The position numbers and the translations under genes were made by a program. This document shows, one piece after another, positions 17,116 through 30,600 of a DNA stretch of 64,000 nucleotides (its first letter is position 1; each line of letters starts with the position of its first letter). Below the pieces are notes generated by a model. The model worked only from the letters and a program-made list of their open reading frames with translations. It had not been told where the DNA came from and did not search any database. This DNA is from Sneathiellales bacterium (GTDB lineage Bacteria; Pseudomonadota; Alphaproteobacteria; JANQFL01), in contig JANQFL010000004.1 in the NCBI GenBank assembly GCA_028277845.1, positions 51,865-115,864 of the forward strand. Direction: 5' to 3'.

Positions 17116-19752
17116 TTAGTTTCCCCAACCGGTTACCGTCTGCCAGGTTCGATGATGGTCCGTGCTGAGCAGCGCCACCAGATCGCCGGGGCGGGCCATC
17201 GCGAGTGCCGCGGCCACGGCGTCCACTTCGTCCTTGAACGCGCTGATCCTGTCCTCGCCTATACCGCCGGCGAGCAGGCTTTCCTTGAGCAAGGCCGGAA
17301 CCTCCTCCGGCGCGCGCCCGCGCCGGTCATCGAGGCTGAAACAGATATAGTGGTCGAATCCGAACGTTGCGGCAGCCGATCCGACATTTCTAATCTGGCG
17401 GTCCGTGCGGTTGCCGGCTGTGTTGAAGGCCATGATCCGCCGGCCCGGAATATCCAAACCACGGGTGACCTGGTCGATCGCCGCAAGTTCCTGGGCGTTG
17501 TGGGCGTAATCGACGATCACCTTGAACGGCAGCCCGCCGTAGATGTTGAGACGTCCGGGCGCGTCTTCGTAACTGCTCGAAAATACGCGCAAGCCGTTGC
17601 GCACGGTGTCGACAGGCGCGTCCATTCCCGCTGCGACCGCCACGGCAAACAAGGCGTTCTGAACATTGTGACGGGCGACGCCGTGCCATGTCGCAGGTAT
17701 CTCGCGCACTGAAACGACATCGTGTTTTTGCTCACCGTCGAAATAGACGATGTGTTCCTCATTGTCCGGTCCCGCCTCGAGCCAGACCGCCGGCCCACCG
17801 GACTCCATGTGGTCGGAGAGGCGCGCGCCATCCGGCTGCTCCGACACCAGGCAAACGCGCGCCGCCGGAGTGGTATCGGCCATGGCGCGGCAGCGTGCGT
17901 CGTCGGCATTGAGCACCAGCGTGCCGCGCGTGACCCGGGCGATCAGGCCCTTGACCCTGGCCATGTCATCCAGATCCTGCACCCCGTCCAATCCGACGTG
18001 GTCGTCACGAATATTGAGAACGGCGCCAACATCGCACCAGTCGAACATGACGCCACGATGGATCATGCCGCGCCGCGCGCACTCGAGAACCGCGGTGTCG
18101 ACGGTGGGGTTCATCAGAACCATGCGCGTTCCGGTGTATCCGGCGATGTCGCCCTTGTAGATCCATTCCCCGTCGATCAACGTGCCGTCGGTGTTGGCGC
18201 AGCCCACCGTTCGGCCCGCCTCGCGCAGGATACGTTCGACCATCAATGTCGTCGTCGTCTTGCCGTCCGTCCCCGTGATTGCGGCGATCGGAATGCGCGT
18301 GGGCTGACCGGCGGGATAGATCAAATCCAAGATCGGACCGACGACATCGCGCTCCGGGTCGGCCAGCCAATGCGGTCGCAAACCGGGAGACATATTGACC
18401 TCGCAGATGCCGCCGCCGACATCCATATACGAGCGCGAGATGTCCGGCGTCAGGAAATCCACCCCCGCGACGTCGACTCCCAACACCCGCGCCGCCATTT
18501 CCGCCGCCCGTTTGTTGTCGGGATGGATCGTGCCCGTCACGTCTTCCGCGGTACCCCCGGTCGAAATGTTGGCCGTCTTGCGCAAATATACGACTTGCCC
18601 GGAACCGGGGACGTCGCCGGGAGAAAATCCGTACAGGGCCAACTGGGACAAGGCCTGGTCGTCGAGCTCCAGCTTGACCATGACCTTTTCGTATCCCACG
18701 CCCCGCCGGGGATCCAGATTGGTTTGGTCGATCAGTTCCCGGATCGTGTGTTGGCCGTTTCCGACAACGTGACCCGGAATACGCTTTGCCGCCGCGACCA
18801 TCTTGCCGCCCACCACCAATATCCGATGGTCGGCACCCTCGATGTACGATTCGACCAGCACGCTCCGTTCGTACTGCAAGGCCGCGTTGATAGCGGCCTT
18901 TGCGGTTTCAATATCATCGACCGCAACGCGGACACCCTGACCTTTTCTGCCGGACATGGGTTTGATGACGACCGGGAACGGTACCTTCCTGATCGCCCCC
19001 TCCGCCTGAGAGACGGACCCGATCACCACATGATCGGGTACCGGCACACCGGCCTGCAGCAGCAACTTGTTGGTGACCGATTTGTCGGAGGTGACGGAGG
19101 CTGCGATCGCCGACGAACTCGGCGGCACGGTTTCGAAAACGCGACGCGTGTACTTGCCATATCCGAATTGCACGAAACGCCGGCGGTTGTCCGGCCGCCA
19201 CCATGGAATACCGCGCCGCGCCGCTTCCGCAATGATGGCCATTGCGGAAATATCGAGAGACTGGCGGAGCGCGTAGGCGACAAAGGCGTCGCGTTCCGCC
19301 TCCGGTTGCCATGCCGCCCGACCGCCCGGTGCACCACGTGCCCGGTTCGCAAGCCGGTTGACCAGATCGACCGCCACCCGGCCCGCAGCCGATCCCACAT
19401 CCGGATCCTGAAACCCGAATAGAACCTGGTGATACCCCTTTTCGGCGGCCGCTCCGGCAGACGCATGGGAAACGCTGATCTTGGCCAGGCGCTGCAGCTC
19501 CAATGCGACGCGCGCAACCACGCTGCTGAGGCGCAGGTCCCGGTCATTTCGAAGCCGTTGTGCAAACGCGTCGGCGTCGGGCGTGGATTGGGCAAGGAAC
19601 GGAAAGCACCGGACCAGCGACTCGATGAAATCTCCACCGACATCCGCCGGACAGAGCGTGTCCGCGTCCTCCATTTGGATCACCAACCGGACGACCGGAA
19701 CCAGGGCGAAGACGCTTGGGCCCGTATAGGCGTTCGACTTGTGAATGAACAC
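17116..19752 (-). CDS. cphA: cyanophycin synthetase
   Basis: An 878-residue protein of the usual CphA length. It has an N-terminal cyanophycin-specific domain, then an ATP-grasp domain (SDKSVTNKLLLQAGVPVP near 230-250; KPMSGRKGQGVRV near 263-275), then a Mur-ligase-like domain with P-loop GTDGKTTTT near residue 490. CphA polymerises aspartate and arginine into the storage polymer multi-L-arginyl-poly-L-aspartate. The start is GTG with AGGA about eight bases upstream. No cyanophycinase (cphB) or isoaspartyl dipeptidase gene is nearby, so breakdown must be encoded elsewhere or be absent. Confidence 0.92.
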   Translation of the reverse strand: MFIHKSNAYTGPSVFALVPVVRLVIQMEDADTLCPADVGGDFIESLVRCFPFLAQSTPDADAFAQRLRNDRDLRLSSVVARVALELQRLAKISVSHASAGAAAEKGYHQVLFGFQDPDVGSAAGRVAVDLVNRLANRARGAPGGRAAWQPEAERDAFVAYALRQSLDISAMAIIAEAARRGIPWWRPDNRRRFVQFGYGKYTRRVFETVPPSSSAIAASVTSDKSVTNKLLLQAGVPVPDHVVIGSVSQAEGAIRKVPFPVVIKPMSGRKGQGVRVAVDDIETAKAAINAALQYERSVLVESYIEGADHRILVVGGKMVAAAKRIPGHVVGNGQHTIRELIDQTNLDPRRGVGYEKVMVKLELDDQALSQLALYGFSPGDVPGSGQVVYLRKTANISTGGTAEDVTGTIHPDNKRAAEMAARVLGVDVAGVDFLTPDISRSYMDVGGGICEVNMSPGLRPHWLADPERDVVGPILDLIYPAGQPTRIPIAAITGTDGKTTTTLMVERILREAGRTVGCANTDGTLIDGEWIYKGDIAGYTGTRMVLMNPTVDTAVLECARRGMIHRGVMFDWCDVGAVLNIRDDHVGLDGVQDLDDMARVKGLIARVTRGTLVLNADDARCRAMADTTPAARVCLVSEQPDGARLSDHMESGGPAVWLEAGPDNEEHIVYFDGEQKHDVVSVREIPATWHGVARHNVQNALFAVAVAAGMDAPVDTVRNGLRVFSSSYEDAPGRLNIYGGLPFKVIVDYAHNAQELAAIDQVTRGLDIPGRRIMAFNTAGNRTDRQIRNVGSAAATFGFDHYICFSLDDRRGRAPEEVPALLKESLLAGGIGEDRISAFKDEVDAVAAALAMARPGDLVALLSTDHHRTWQTVTGWGN

Positions 19753-19959
19753 AGACCGGTCCTGTTTATTTAACGTACTGATTCGTCAACATTATTGATC
19801 GTCCAATAAGATTAAGAAATGTTGCCTGGCCCGGCAATTACATGGGTATTTCTGGTACTTTCGCGCCATATTCAAACCATGCCAAGGCAATTCAAATGCC
19901 GCCGCCGGCGATGCCATCCGGAAAGGCGTGTGCTATGCAGCGCAATGTGAACGACGGTT

Positions 19960-19985
19960 AACCGCCGATTCGGCAAGCGGCGGTT
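19960..19985. promoter_or_regulatory. inverted repeat in the pobA leader
   Basis: AACCGCCG and CGGCGGTT are separated by 10 bases and end 18 bases before the pobA start. It could be an operator for a pobA regulator or a 5' UTR hairpin. The rest of the 251-base gap between cphA and pobA holds no gene that I can see. Confidence 0.45.
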
Positions 19986-19988
19986 TGA

Positions 19989-23617
<3,629 letters not shown>

Positions 23618-23661
23618 TCTAACTTATTCCTTGCGCAGGGGAAATCACGCGTCGACCGGTT

Positions 23662-24708
23662 TCAAAACCGGTCAATCACCGTAAATCCGACAGTATCGAA
23701 ACTGCCCATGGACGCCAATACGCCGCCGGCGTCCTCCAGCGGCACGGTCCGGCTGACCAAACGGCCCGGATCCAGTTTGCCCGAGGCGACCATGCGCAGC
23801 ATGGCATCGTAGTGGCCCGGCGGCATACCCTTGCTGCCGCTAAGTTGAATTTCGTTTCCGATGATGTGGTCGATCGGTACCGGCAGATCACCGCCTTGCT
23901 CGCCCGTCGTCATGCCGATCTGTACGTGGCGGCCACGCTTACGCAGACTGCGGATCGCATCGCGGCATGTGGCGGCGATCCCCAGGGCGTCCACGGACAA
24001 ATGCGCGCCGCCGCCGGTCAGGTCCAATATGGCCTCGGCCGGGTCACCCGCAGCCTTGCTGTTGACCACCGCCGTGGCGCCGATCTGCCTGGCCAGCTCG
24101 AGTTTCGCGTCGTCGATATCCACGCCGATCACCTGGGCACCCAAGGCGTGGGCGATTTCCACGGCCGACAGCCCGACACCGCCACAACCGTAAACCACGA
24201 CCCATTCGCCGGCACGGACCGGTGCCCGGTCGGTCAATGCGTGAAAAGCGGTCATGAAACGGCACCCCATGCCGGCACCGGCCACGAAACCGACTTCTTC
24301 CGGTAACGCCACGAGGTTGAGATCGGCCTTGTCCACCGCCGCGTATTCCGCGAAGCCGCCCCAGGTGCGAAAACCGGGCACGACGGGATTGTCACAGAGA
24401 TTCGGCAGTCCGGCCTGGCACCAGACACAATGGCCGTCGCCGCCACTGAACGGCACAACCACTCTCTGGCCAGGCTTGAATTTGGTCACCTCCGGCCCGA
24501 CGGACTCGACGATACCGGTAATCTCATGGCCGAGAACGTGGGGCAATGTGAGAAAGCCCGGCCAGTGCTCACACCAGGCATGCCAGTCGCTGCGGCATAT
24601 GCCGTTGGCCTCGACCTTGACGACGGCACCGTGGCGGCCGGGTTCCGGGTCGGGTACGTTTCGTATGACGAGCGGCTGGTTGTAGGCTTCGAGAACGGCG
24701 GCTTTCAT
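23662..24708 (-). CDS. zinc-dependent medium-chain alcohol dehydrogenase
   Basis: A 348-residue MDR protein. Catalytic-zinc residues Cys38, His61-Glu62 and Cys149 are present, and so is the NAD-binding GCGGVGL motif (174-180). The structural zinc lobe has only three cysteines (94, 97, 105); the first position is Asp91, giving GDGHCVWC instead of the usual CGxCxxC. It follows the enolase-superfamily gene by 30 bases on the same strand, so the two probably act on the same sugar-acid or polyol pathway. Confidence 0.9.
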   Translation of the reverse strand: MKAAVLEAYNQPLVIRNVPDPEPGRHGAVVKVEANGICRSDWHAWCEHWPGFLTLPHVLGHEITGIVESVGPEVTKFKPGQRVVVPFSGGDGHCVWCQAGLPNLCDNPVVPGFRTWGGFAEYAAVDKADLNLVALPEEVGFVAGAGMGCRFMTAFHALTDRAPVRAGEWVVVYGCGGVGLSAVEIAHALGAQVIGVDIDDAKLELARQIGATAVVNSKAAGDPAEAILDLTGGGAHLSVDALGIAATCRDAIRSLRKRGRHVQIGMTTGEQGGDLPVPIDHIIGNEIQLSGSKGMPPGHYDAMLRMVASGKLDPGRLVSRTVPLEDAGGVLASMGSFDTVGFTVIDRF

Positions 24709-24738
24709 GGCGACCTCTTACACGGTAGTCAGGGTCAA

Positions 24739-25926
24739 TCAGAACGGCTGGTCGAGCATTTCCAGGTGCAGGTCGGAACCGTTGTAGGGATGCGCGTTGG
24801 CGACGTCTTCATCCAACTCGACACCCAGCCCCGGCGCCGCCGGTGGAATGACGTAACCGTCTTCCCATTGGATCGGCGTCTTGAGAATTTCCGCGCTGAA
24901 CCCGCCCCACCGTTGGATACTTTCCAGGATCAGGAAGTTGGGTATGCATGTGCTGAGCTGGATATTGGCGGCGCCTTCGACCGGCCCGCAATACAGATGC
25001 GGTGCGATCTGGGCGTAGAACGTCTCGGCCATGCCGGCGATTTTCTTGGCTTCGAGGATGCCGCCGACCCGGCCCAGAGCCATCTGCAGGATCGACGCCG
25101 CCCCGGTCTGCAACACCCGGGAGAACTCGTACTTGGTGGTGAGCCGCTCGCCGGTCGCAACGGGAATACTGGTCTGGCGCGCGACCTTGGCCATCTCCTC
25201 CGGCATCTCCGGCGGTGTCGGTTCCTCGAACCACAGTGGATCGTACGGTTCGAGGCGTTTGGCCAGACGGATGGCGCCGGACGGCGTCATCTGACCATGG
25301 GTTCCGAACAACAGATCGCACCGGGTCCCAACGGCTTCCCGTATGGCGCGGACGAAACGCTCGGAACGATCCAGGTCTTCCAGCGACAGTTGATGGGGAT
25401 CGTATGCCGTGTACGGTCCCGCCGGGTCGAACTTGACGGCGGTAAAACCCATGTCGGCATACTGCACGGCCCGTTCCGCCGCCAGATCGGGGTTGACGTA
25501 GACCTCCTCACCGTCGTCGCCGTCCGCCGGATACAGATAGGTATACGACCGGAGCCTTTCCCGCACTTGCCCACCCAGCAGTTCGTAGACGGGCTTGTTC
25601 AGCTCCTTGCCGATGATATCCCAACACGCCGTTTCGATACCGCTGAGAATGCCCATCAACGAGACGTCGGGCCTTTGCGTGAAGCCGGATGAGTAGACCG
25701 TTCGCCACAGCCGCTCGATCTTGAACGGATCGGCGCCAATGACCCGGCGTTCACAGACATCGACGATCATCTTCTCCACCGTGTGGGGGTGGAAGGGAAC
25801 GGAATAGACCTCGCCGATCCCGCTGACGCCGCCGTCCGTCGTCAGTTTGAGGAAAATCCAGTAGCGGCCGCCATAGTGTGGAGGCGGGTTGCCCACCACG
25901 AAGGTTTGAACATCCGTGATTTTCAT
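24739..25926 (-). CDS. mandelate racemase/muconate lactonizing enzyme family protein (enolase superfamily)
   Basis: A 395-residue protein with an N-terminal capping domain and a C-terminal barrel. Visible sites are Lys165, His210 in GTHGQ, Glu234 in WFEEP, Glu260 in ATGER and His310 in APHLYCGP. Two positions depart from galactonate-dehydratase-type enzymes: the strand-3 Asp ligand position is Gly208, and the Asp that pairs with the barrel His is Ala283 (LQMALGRVGG). I recall an uncharacterised subgroup with the same changes. Sugar-acid dehydratase is the likely class; the substrate is unknown. It is the first gene of a pair with the alcohol dehydrogenase. Confidence 0.85.
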   Translation of the reverse strand: MKITDVQTFVVGNPPPHYGGRYWIFLKLTTDGGVSGIGEVYSVPFHPHTVEKMIVDVCERRVIGADPFKIERLWRTVYSSGFTQRPDVSLMGILSGIETACWDIIGKELNKPVYELLGGQVRERLRSYTYLYPADGDDGEEVYVNPDLAAERAVQYADMGFTAVKFDPAGPYTAYDPHQLSLEDLDRSERFVRAIREAVGTRCDLLFGTHGQMTPSGAIRLAKRLEPYDPLWFEEPTPPEMPEEMAKVARQTSIPVATGERLTTKYEFSRVLQTGAASILQMALGRVGGILEAKKIAGMAETFYAQIAPHLYCGPVEGAANIQLSTCIPNFLILESIQRWGGFSAEILKTPIQWEDGYVIPPAAPGLGVELDEDVANAHPYNGSDLHLEMLDQPF

Positions 25927-25952
25927 GCGGGCCTACTCCCATACAGATACAC

Positions 25953-26002
25953 TCCGGCCGCCCGGCCGGACCGTGATTTGGAGGCGAGAGTAGCGCCTCC
26001 AA
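25953..26002. promoter_or_regulatory. two inverted repeats in a divergent promoter region
   Basis: The first repeat is TCCGGCCG-CC-CGGCCGGA at 25953-25970. The second is TTGGAGGCG, 7 bases, CGCCTCCAA at 25978-26002, with perfect arms. Both lie in the 176-base gap between the enolase-superfamily gene (leftward) and the hydroxyisobutyrate-dehydrogenase-like gene (rightward). They are candidates for regulator binding; no regulator gene is adjacent. Confidence 0.5.
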
Positions 26003-26102
26003 TGGCGACCAAATTCGCCCTGTGCGCCATGGTCGCGTCGTCCCGGGAACAAACGCGCCCCGGCACAGACGCAATAGTAGGCCACGCAAGGAGGATGATG
26101 TC

Positions 26103-27032
26103 ATGCGTATTGCGTTTATCGGGCTCGGCAATGTCGGCCAGCCACTGGCCATGAATCTGGCCAGGGCGGGACATACCCTCACGGTTACGGACCTGGATCA
26201 ACAGCGCGGCCGGCCGCTGGTCGATGCCGGAGCCCGTTTCGCATTCAGCGTCGCCGAGGCCGTGCAGGACTGCGAACTCGCCATCACCTCATTGCCCAAT
26301 CCCCAGACAGTGGAAAAGGTCGTTCCCGGCCCCGACGGCCTGTTGGCCAATCTGCGCAAGGGGTGCGCCTGGATCGAAATGAGCACGACCGATGCGGCGG
26401 CCATGCTCCAATTGGCCCGCCAGGCCGAGGAACTGGGTATCGACGTGCTGGAGGCGCCGATCACCGGTGGCGCCAACCGGGTGTGGACCGGAGACATCTC
26501 CATTCTCGTCGGGGGCGATCCGGGCGTGTTCGAACGGTACCGACCCGTCCTGGAGATCATGGGCGGCGACATCGAACTGATGGGCCCCATCGGGCAAGCG
26601 TCCGTGGTCAAGGTGATCACCAACATGTTGGCGTTCGTCCATCTATGGGCCAGTGGCGAAGCCCTGATGCTGGCCAAACGGGCCGGTGTGGACCTGGACC
26701 GGGCGTTTCATGGAATCCGCATTTCGTCGGGCAATTCGTTTGCCCACGAAACCGAGGCGCAACTGGTGCTGAACGGGTCCTACAATGTCGGCTTCACCAT
26801 GGACCTGGCACTCAAGGACATCGGCCTCGCCCTTGATCTCGCGCGCGAGACGGAGACGCCGCTCGAGATGTTGACCCTGGTCAGCGACAAGTTCGAGCAG
26901 GCCCGCGCAGCCTTCGGCGACAAGGCCTGGTCGACCCAGGCGGTCAAAGTACTGGAGGACCGCCTCGGCGAACCGCTGCGGGCACGCGGTTTTCCGTCCG
27001 TGCTGCCCGGTATGGAACAGGCCGGCGACTAG
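26103..27032 (+). CDS. 3-hydroxyisobutyrate dehydrogenase-family NAD(P)-dependent oxidoreductase
   Basis: A 309-residue beta-hydroxyacid dehydrogenase. N-terminal Rossmann motif GLGNVGQPLA, substrate motif VLEAPITGG (the family DAPVSGG equivalent), and the catalytic Lys in VVKVITNML are visible. ATG 26103 has a strong AAGGAGG eight bases upstream. Members oxidise 3-hydroxyisobutyrate, glycerate, threonate or similar acids. With the neighbouring sugar-acid genes a threonate- or glycerate-type substrate is possible but not proven. Confidence 0.88.
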   Translation: MRIAFIGLGNVGQPLAMNLARAGHTLTVTDLDQQRGRPLVDAGARFAFSVAEAVQDCELAITSLPNPQTVEKVVPGPDGLLANLRKGCAWIEMSTTDAAAMLQLARQAEELGIDVLEAPITGGANRVWTGDISILVGGDPGVFERYRPVLEIMGGDIELMGPIGQASVVKVITNMLAFVHLWASGEALMLAKRAGVDLDRAFHGIRISSGNSFAHETEAQLVLNGSYNVGFTMDLALKDIGLALDLARETETPLEMLTLVSDKFEQARAAFGDKAWSTQAVKVLEDRLGEPLRARGFPSVLPGMEQAGD

Positions 27033-27038
27033 CGTACC

Positions 27039-28295
<1,257 letters not shown>

Positions 28296-28464
28296 GGTCA
28301 CATCTCCATCCGTTGTCGGGCCCCGCCACAATAGTCCTGCATAGGCCGTCTGCCGATGCGCGTTTCGTCGCACGACGGCGCCGTCGGGCATCCGGTGAAA
28401 GATACGAAACCGACATGATTCCCGGCATTGATTGCGATCAGCGGTCCCGTTAATCGGTCATTAA

Positions 28465-29574
28465 TACAATCTGCTGGTCACGGGCGTTTTGGTGTCCGTG
28501 GCGATCGCGTGGGGCACCGTACGTTCCATCGTCGGCCCCACCACCGCCATGACGGCGGCGATGACGCGTCTTGCCGAAGGTGACAACACCGTCGACGTTC
28601 CCGCCCGTGACCGCAGTGATGAGATCGGCGAGATGGCCCAGTCCGTGCAAGTCTTCAAGGACTATGCCGTCGAGAAGGAACGCCTTGATGCCGAAAAGGC
28701 GCGTGAACAGGAATAGAAGGAAGCCCAGGCCAAACACGTGATAAGCCTGTGTACGGACTTCGACCAGACCGCCACGGCGGCGCTTGGTTCCATGACCACC
28801 GCCGCGACGCAGATGCAATCGACCTCTCAATCCATGTCGTCGACGGCGCAGCAAACCAACACGCAGGCCTCCGCCGTAGCGGCCGCTTCGGAAGAGGCGT
28901 CTACCAACGTGCAAACCGTCGCCTCGGCCGCCGAGGAACTTTCATCCTCGATCTCCGAGATCAGCCGCCAGGTTGCCGAGTCGGCGCGCATCGCCGCCGA
29001 AGCATCGACCGAGGCGGAACGTACCAACCACACGGTCGAGGGCCTGAATGATTCGGCCCAGAAGATCGGTGACGTGGTCGAACAGATCAACGACATCGCC
29101 TCCCAGACCAATCTGCTGGCGCTCAACGCCACCATAGAGGCGGCCCGCGCCGGTGAAGCCGGCAAAGGCTTTGCCGTCGTTGCCTCGGAAGTCAAGAACC
29201 TGGCCACTCAAACGGGCCGGGCGACCGAGGAAATCGCCAATCAAATCAACTCGATGCAGGAAGAGACGACGCATGCCGTCGGCGCCATCAAAGGCATTTC
29301 CGGCACCATCGGCAAGATCAACGAAATCGCCACGTCCATCTCGTCCGCCGTCGAAGAACAAGGTGCCGCGACAAACGAAATCAGCCGCAATGTTCAGGAA
29401 GCGTCCCGCGGCACGCAGGAAGTCAACGCCAATATCTCCGGCGTCAACGACGGCGCGCAACAGACAGGGTTGGCCGCCGGAGAAGTTCTGGAAGCCGCCA
29501 ACCGGTTGTCCAACCAGTCGGATGACCTGCAGGCTTCGGTCCGCAAATTCCTCGAGGAAATCAAGGCCGCCTGA
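28465..29574 (+). pseudogene. methyl-accepting chemotaxis protein remnant, 5'-truncated and with an internal amber stop
   Basis: One reading frame runs from inside the second transmembrane helix (LLVTGVLVSVAIAW) through a HAMP domain (MTRLAEGD, EIGEMAQSV) to a full signalling domain with the conserved tip ([21 protein letters not shown]). Two lesions are visible. The ligand-binding domain and first helix are missing; a TAA at 28462 closes the frame upstream. A TAG at 28714-28716 interrupts the HAMP-to-coiled-coil linker in the context EQE-stop-KEAQ, where GAG (Glu) is the obvious ancestor. A cytoplasmic fragment starting within 28738-29574 could still be translated. Confidence 0.88.
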
Positions 29575-29604
29575 ACGCGATCCTTATATATATCCGGCAA
29601 AAAA

Positions 29605-29640
29605 GGAAGCGAAGACCACTGTGGCTTCGCTCCCTTTTTT
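29605..29640. terminator. bidirectional intrinsic terminator
   Basis: The stem GGAAGCGAAG (29605-29614) / CTTCGCTCCC (29625-29634), with one mismatch, is followed by six T bases on the + strand and preceded by six A bases, so it can act for both the chemoreceptor remnant and the leftward otn operon. Confidence 0.85.
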
Positions 29641-29657
29641 CATGCTTCGACTTGCCG

Positions 29658-29951
29658 TCAGTCCGCCACGACCAAGTGAAATGTATTGACCTCTTTCACT
29701 GCAACCCAGTCTTCGACCGTCGCACTGAAATCCTTGTAGTGTCGTGTGTCCAGATGCTTCTGGAACGCCGCTTCATCCGAGTAGATTTCATACAGAAAAA
29801 ATATCTCCGGTTCATCGTCCCGTGACGCGACGTCGAACCGGTGACAATCGTCTTCCTGCCGCAATGAATTGCTGGCTTGAAGGATAATGGCCTGACGGAA
29901 GGCGTCGGCATGTTGGGCATGCACCTCGAACAAAACCGTAACCACAAACAC
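29658..29951 (-). CDS. antibiotic-biosynthesis-monooxygenase (ABM) domain protein, putative quinol monooxygenase
   Basis: A 97-residue dimeric alpha/beta barrel protein of YgiN/LsrG type. The FVVTVLFEVHAQHADAF start, DDCHRFDVA and FLYEIYSDEAAFQKHLDTRHYKDF are typical. It is the last gene of the otnK-otnC operon, 16 bases after otnC. In such sugar-acid clusters small ABM proteins are often isomerases or accessory proteins rather than monooxygenases, so the reaction is open. Confidence 0.82.
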   Translation of the reverse strand: MFVVTVLFEVHAQHADAFRQAIILQASNSLRQEDDCHRFDVASRDDEPEIFFLYEIYSDEAAFQKHLDTRHYKDFSATVEDWVAVKEVNTFHLVVAD

Positions 29952-29967
29952 GACGACCTCCCCGTTT

Positions 29968-30600
29968 TTAATTCTTGAAACGAGATTGTAATTCGTTCAC
30001 CTGTGTGTTGGTCAAGAACCGAGTGCGTTGGCCCCGCAATAACAGAAACAGTTTCGCCGTTTCTTCCAGTTCCTCGACGGCGTGGACCGCATCGCGCAGC
30101 GATTTGCCGGCGACGACCGGACCATGATTTGCCAGCAGTACGGCGTGATGTTCGGACGCCATCTCCTTGACGGCTTTGGCGAGATCAAGATCGCCGGGCG
30201 GGAAATACGGGATCAGGGGCAACGTACCGATCTTCATAACAAAGTATGCGGTGATGGGAGGCAGTACATTTGCCGGATCGATATCGTCCAGACAACTGAC
30301 CGCGACGGAATGCGTGGAGTGCAGGTGCACGATCGCCCGAGCATCCGGTCGTTCTTCGTACATGGCAAAATGGAGAAACGATTCCTTGGTCGGCGCTTCG
30401 CCCGACAGCAGTTCACCCTCGGACGTGAGTTTTGAAATCCGTGCGGGATCCAATGAACCCATGGACGACCCCGTCGGAGTCATCAGCCAACCGTCGTCCG
30501 TGCGCGCGCTGATATTGCCCGAGGACCCGAACGTCAGGCCGCGCTCAAACAAGGATTTGGCCAGCAGGGCAATATCGTCGCGCATTTGGGTTTCACTCAT
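29968..30600 (-). CDS. otnC: class II aldolase/adducin family protein, 3-oxo-tetronate 4-phosphate decarboxylase type
   Basis: A 210-residue class II aldolase. The metal-binding His92-x-His94 (VHLHSTHS), a third His in ANHGP near 157, and Glu73 as likely base are in place; GSSGNISAR and TPTGSSMG form the phosphate site. Known OtnC enzymes decarboxylate 3-oxo-tetronate 4-phosphate to dihydroxyacetone phosphate. Assignment rests on the direct coupling to OtnK (ATGA overlap). A fuculose- or ribulose-phosphate aldolase is the alternative. Confidence 0.87.
   Translation of the reverse strand: MSETQMRDDIALLAKSLFERGLTFGSSGNISARTDDGWLMTPTGSSMGSLDPARISKLTSEGELLSGEAPTKESFLHFAMYEERPDARAIVHLHSTHSVAVSCLDDIDPANVLPPITAYFVMKIGTLPLIPYFPPGDLDLAKAVKEMASEHHAVLLANHGPVVAGKSLRDAVHAVEELEETAKLFLLLRGQRTRFLTNTQVNELQSRFKN

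Noticed and set aside
17722..19422. A 566-codon plus-strand frame opposite cphA
   Set aside because: Antisense shadow of cphA; no domain.
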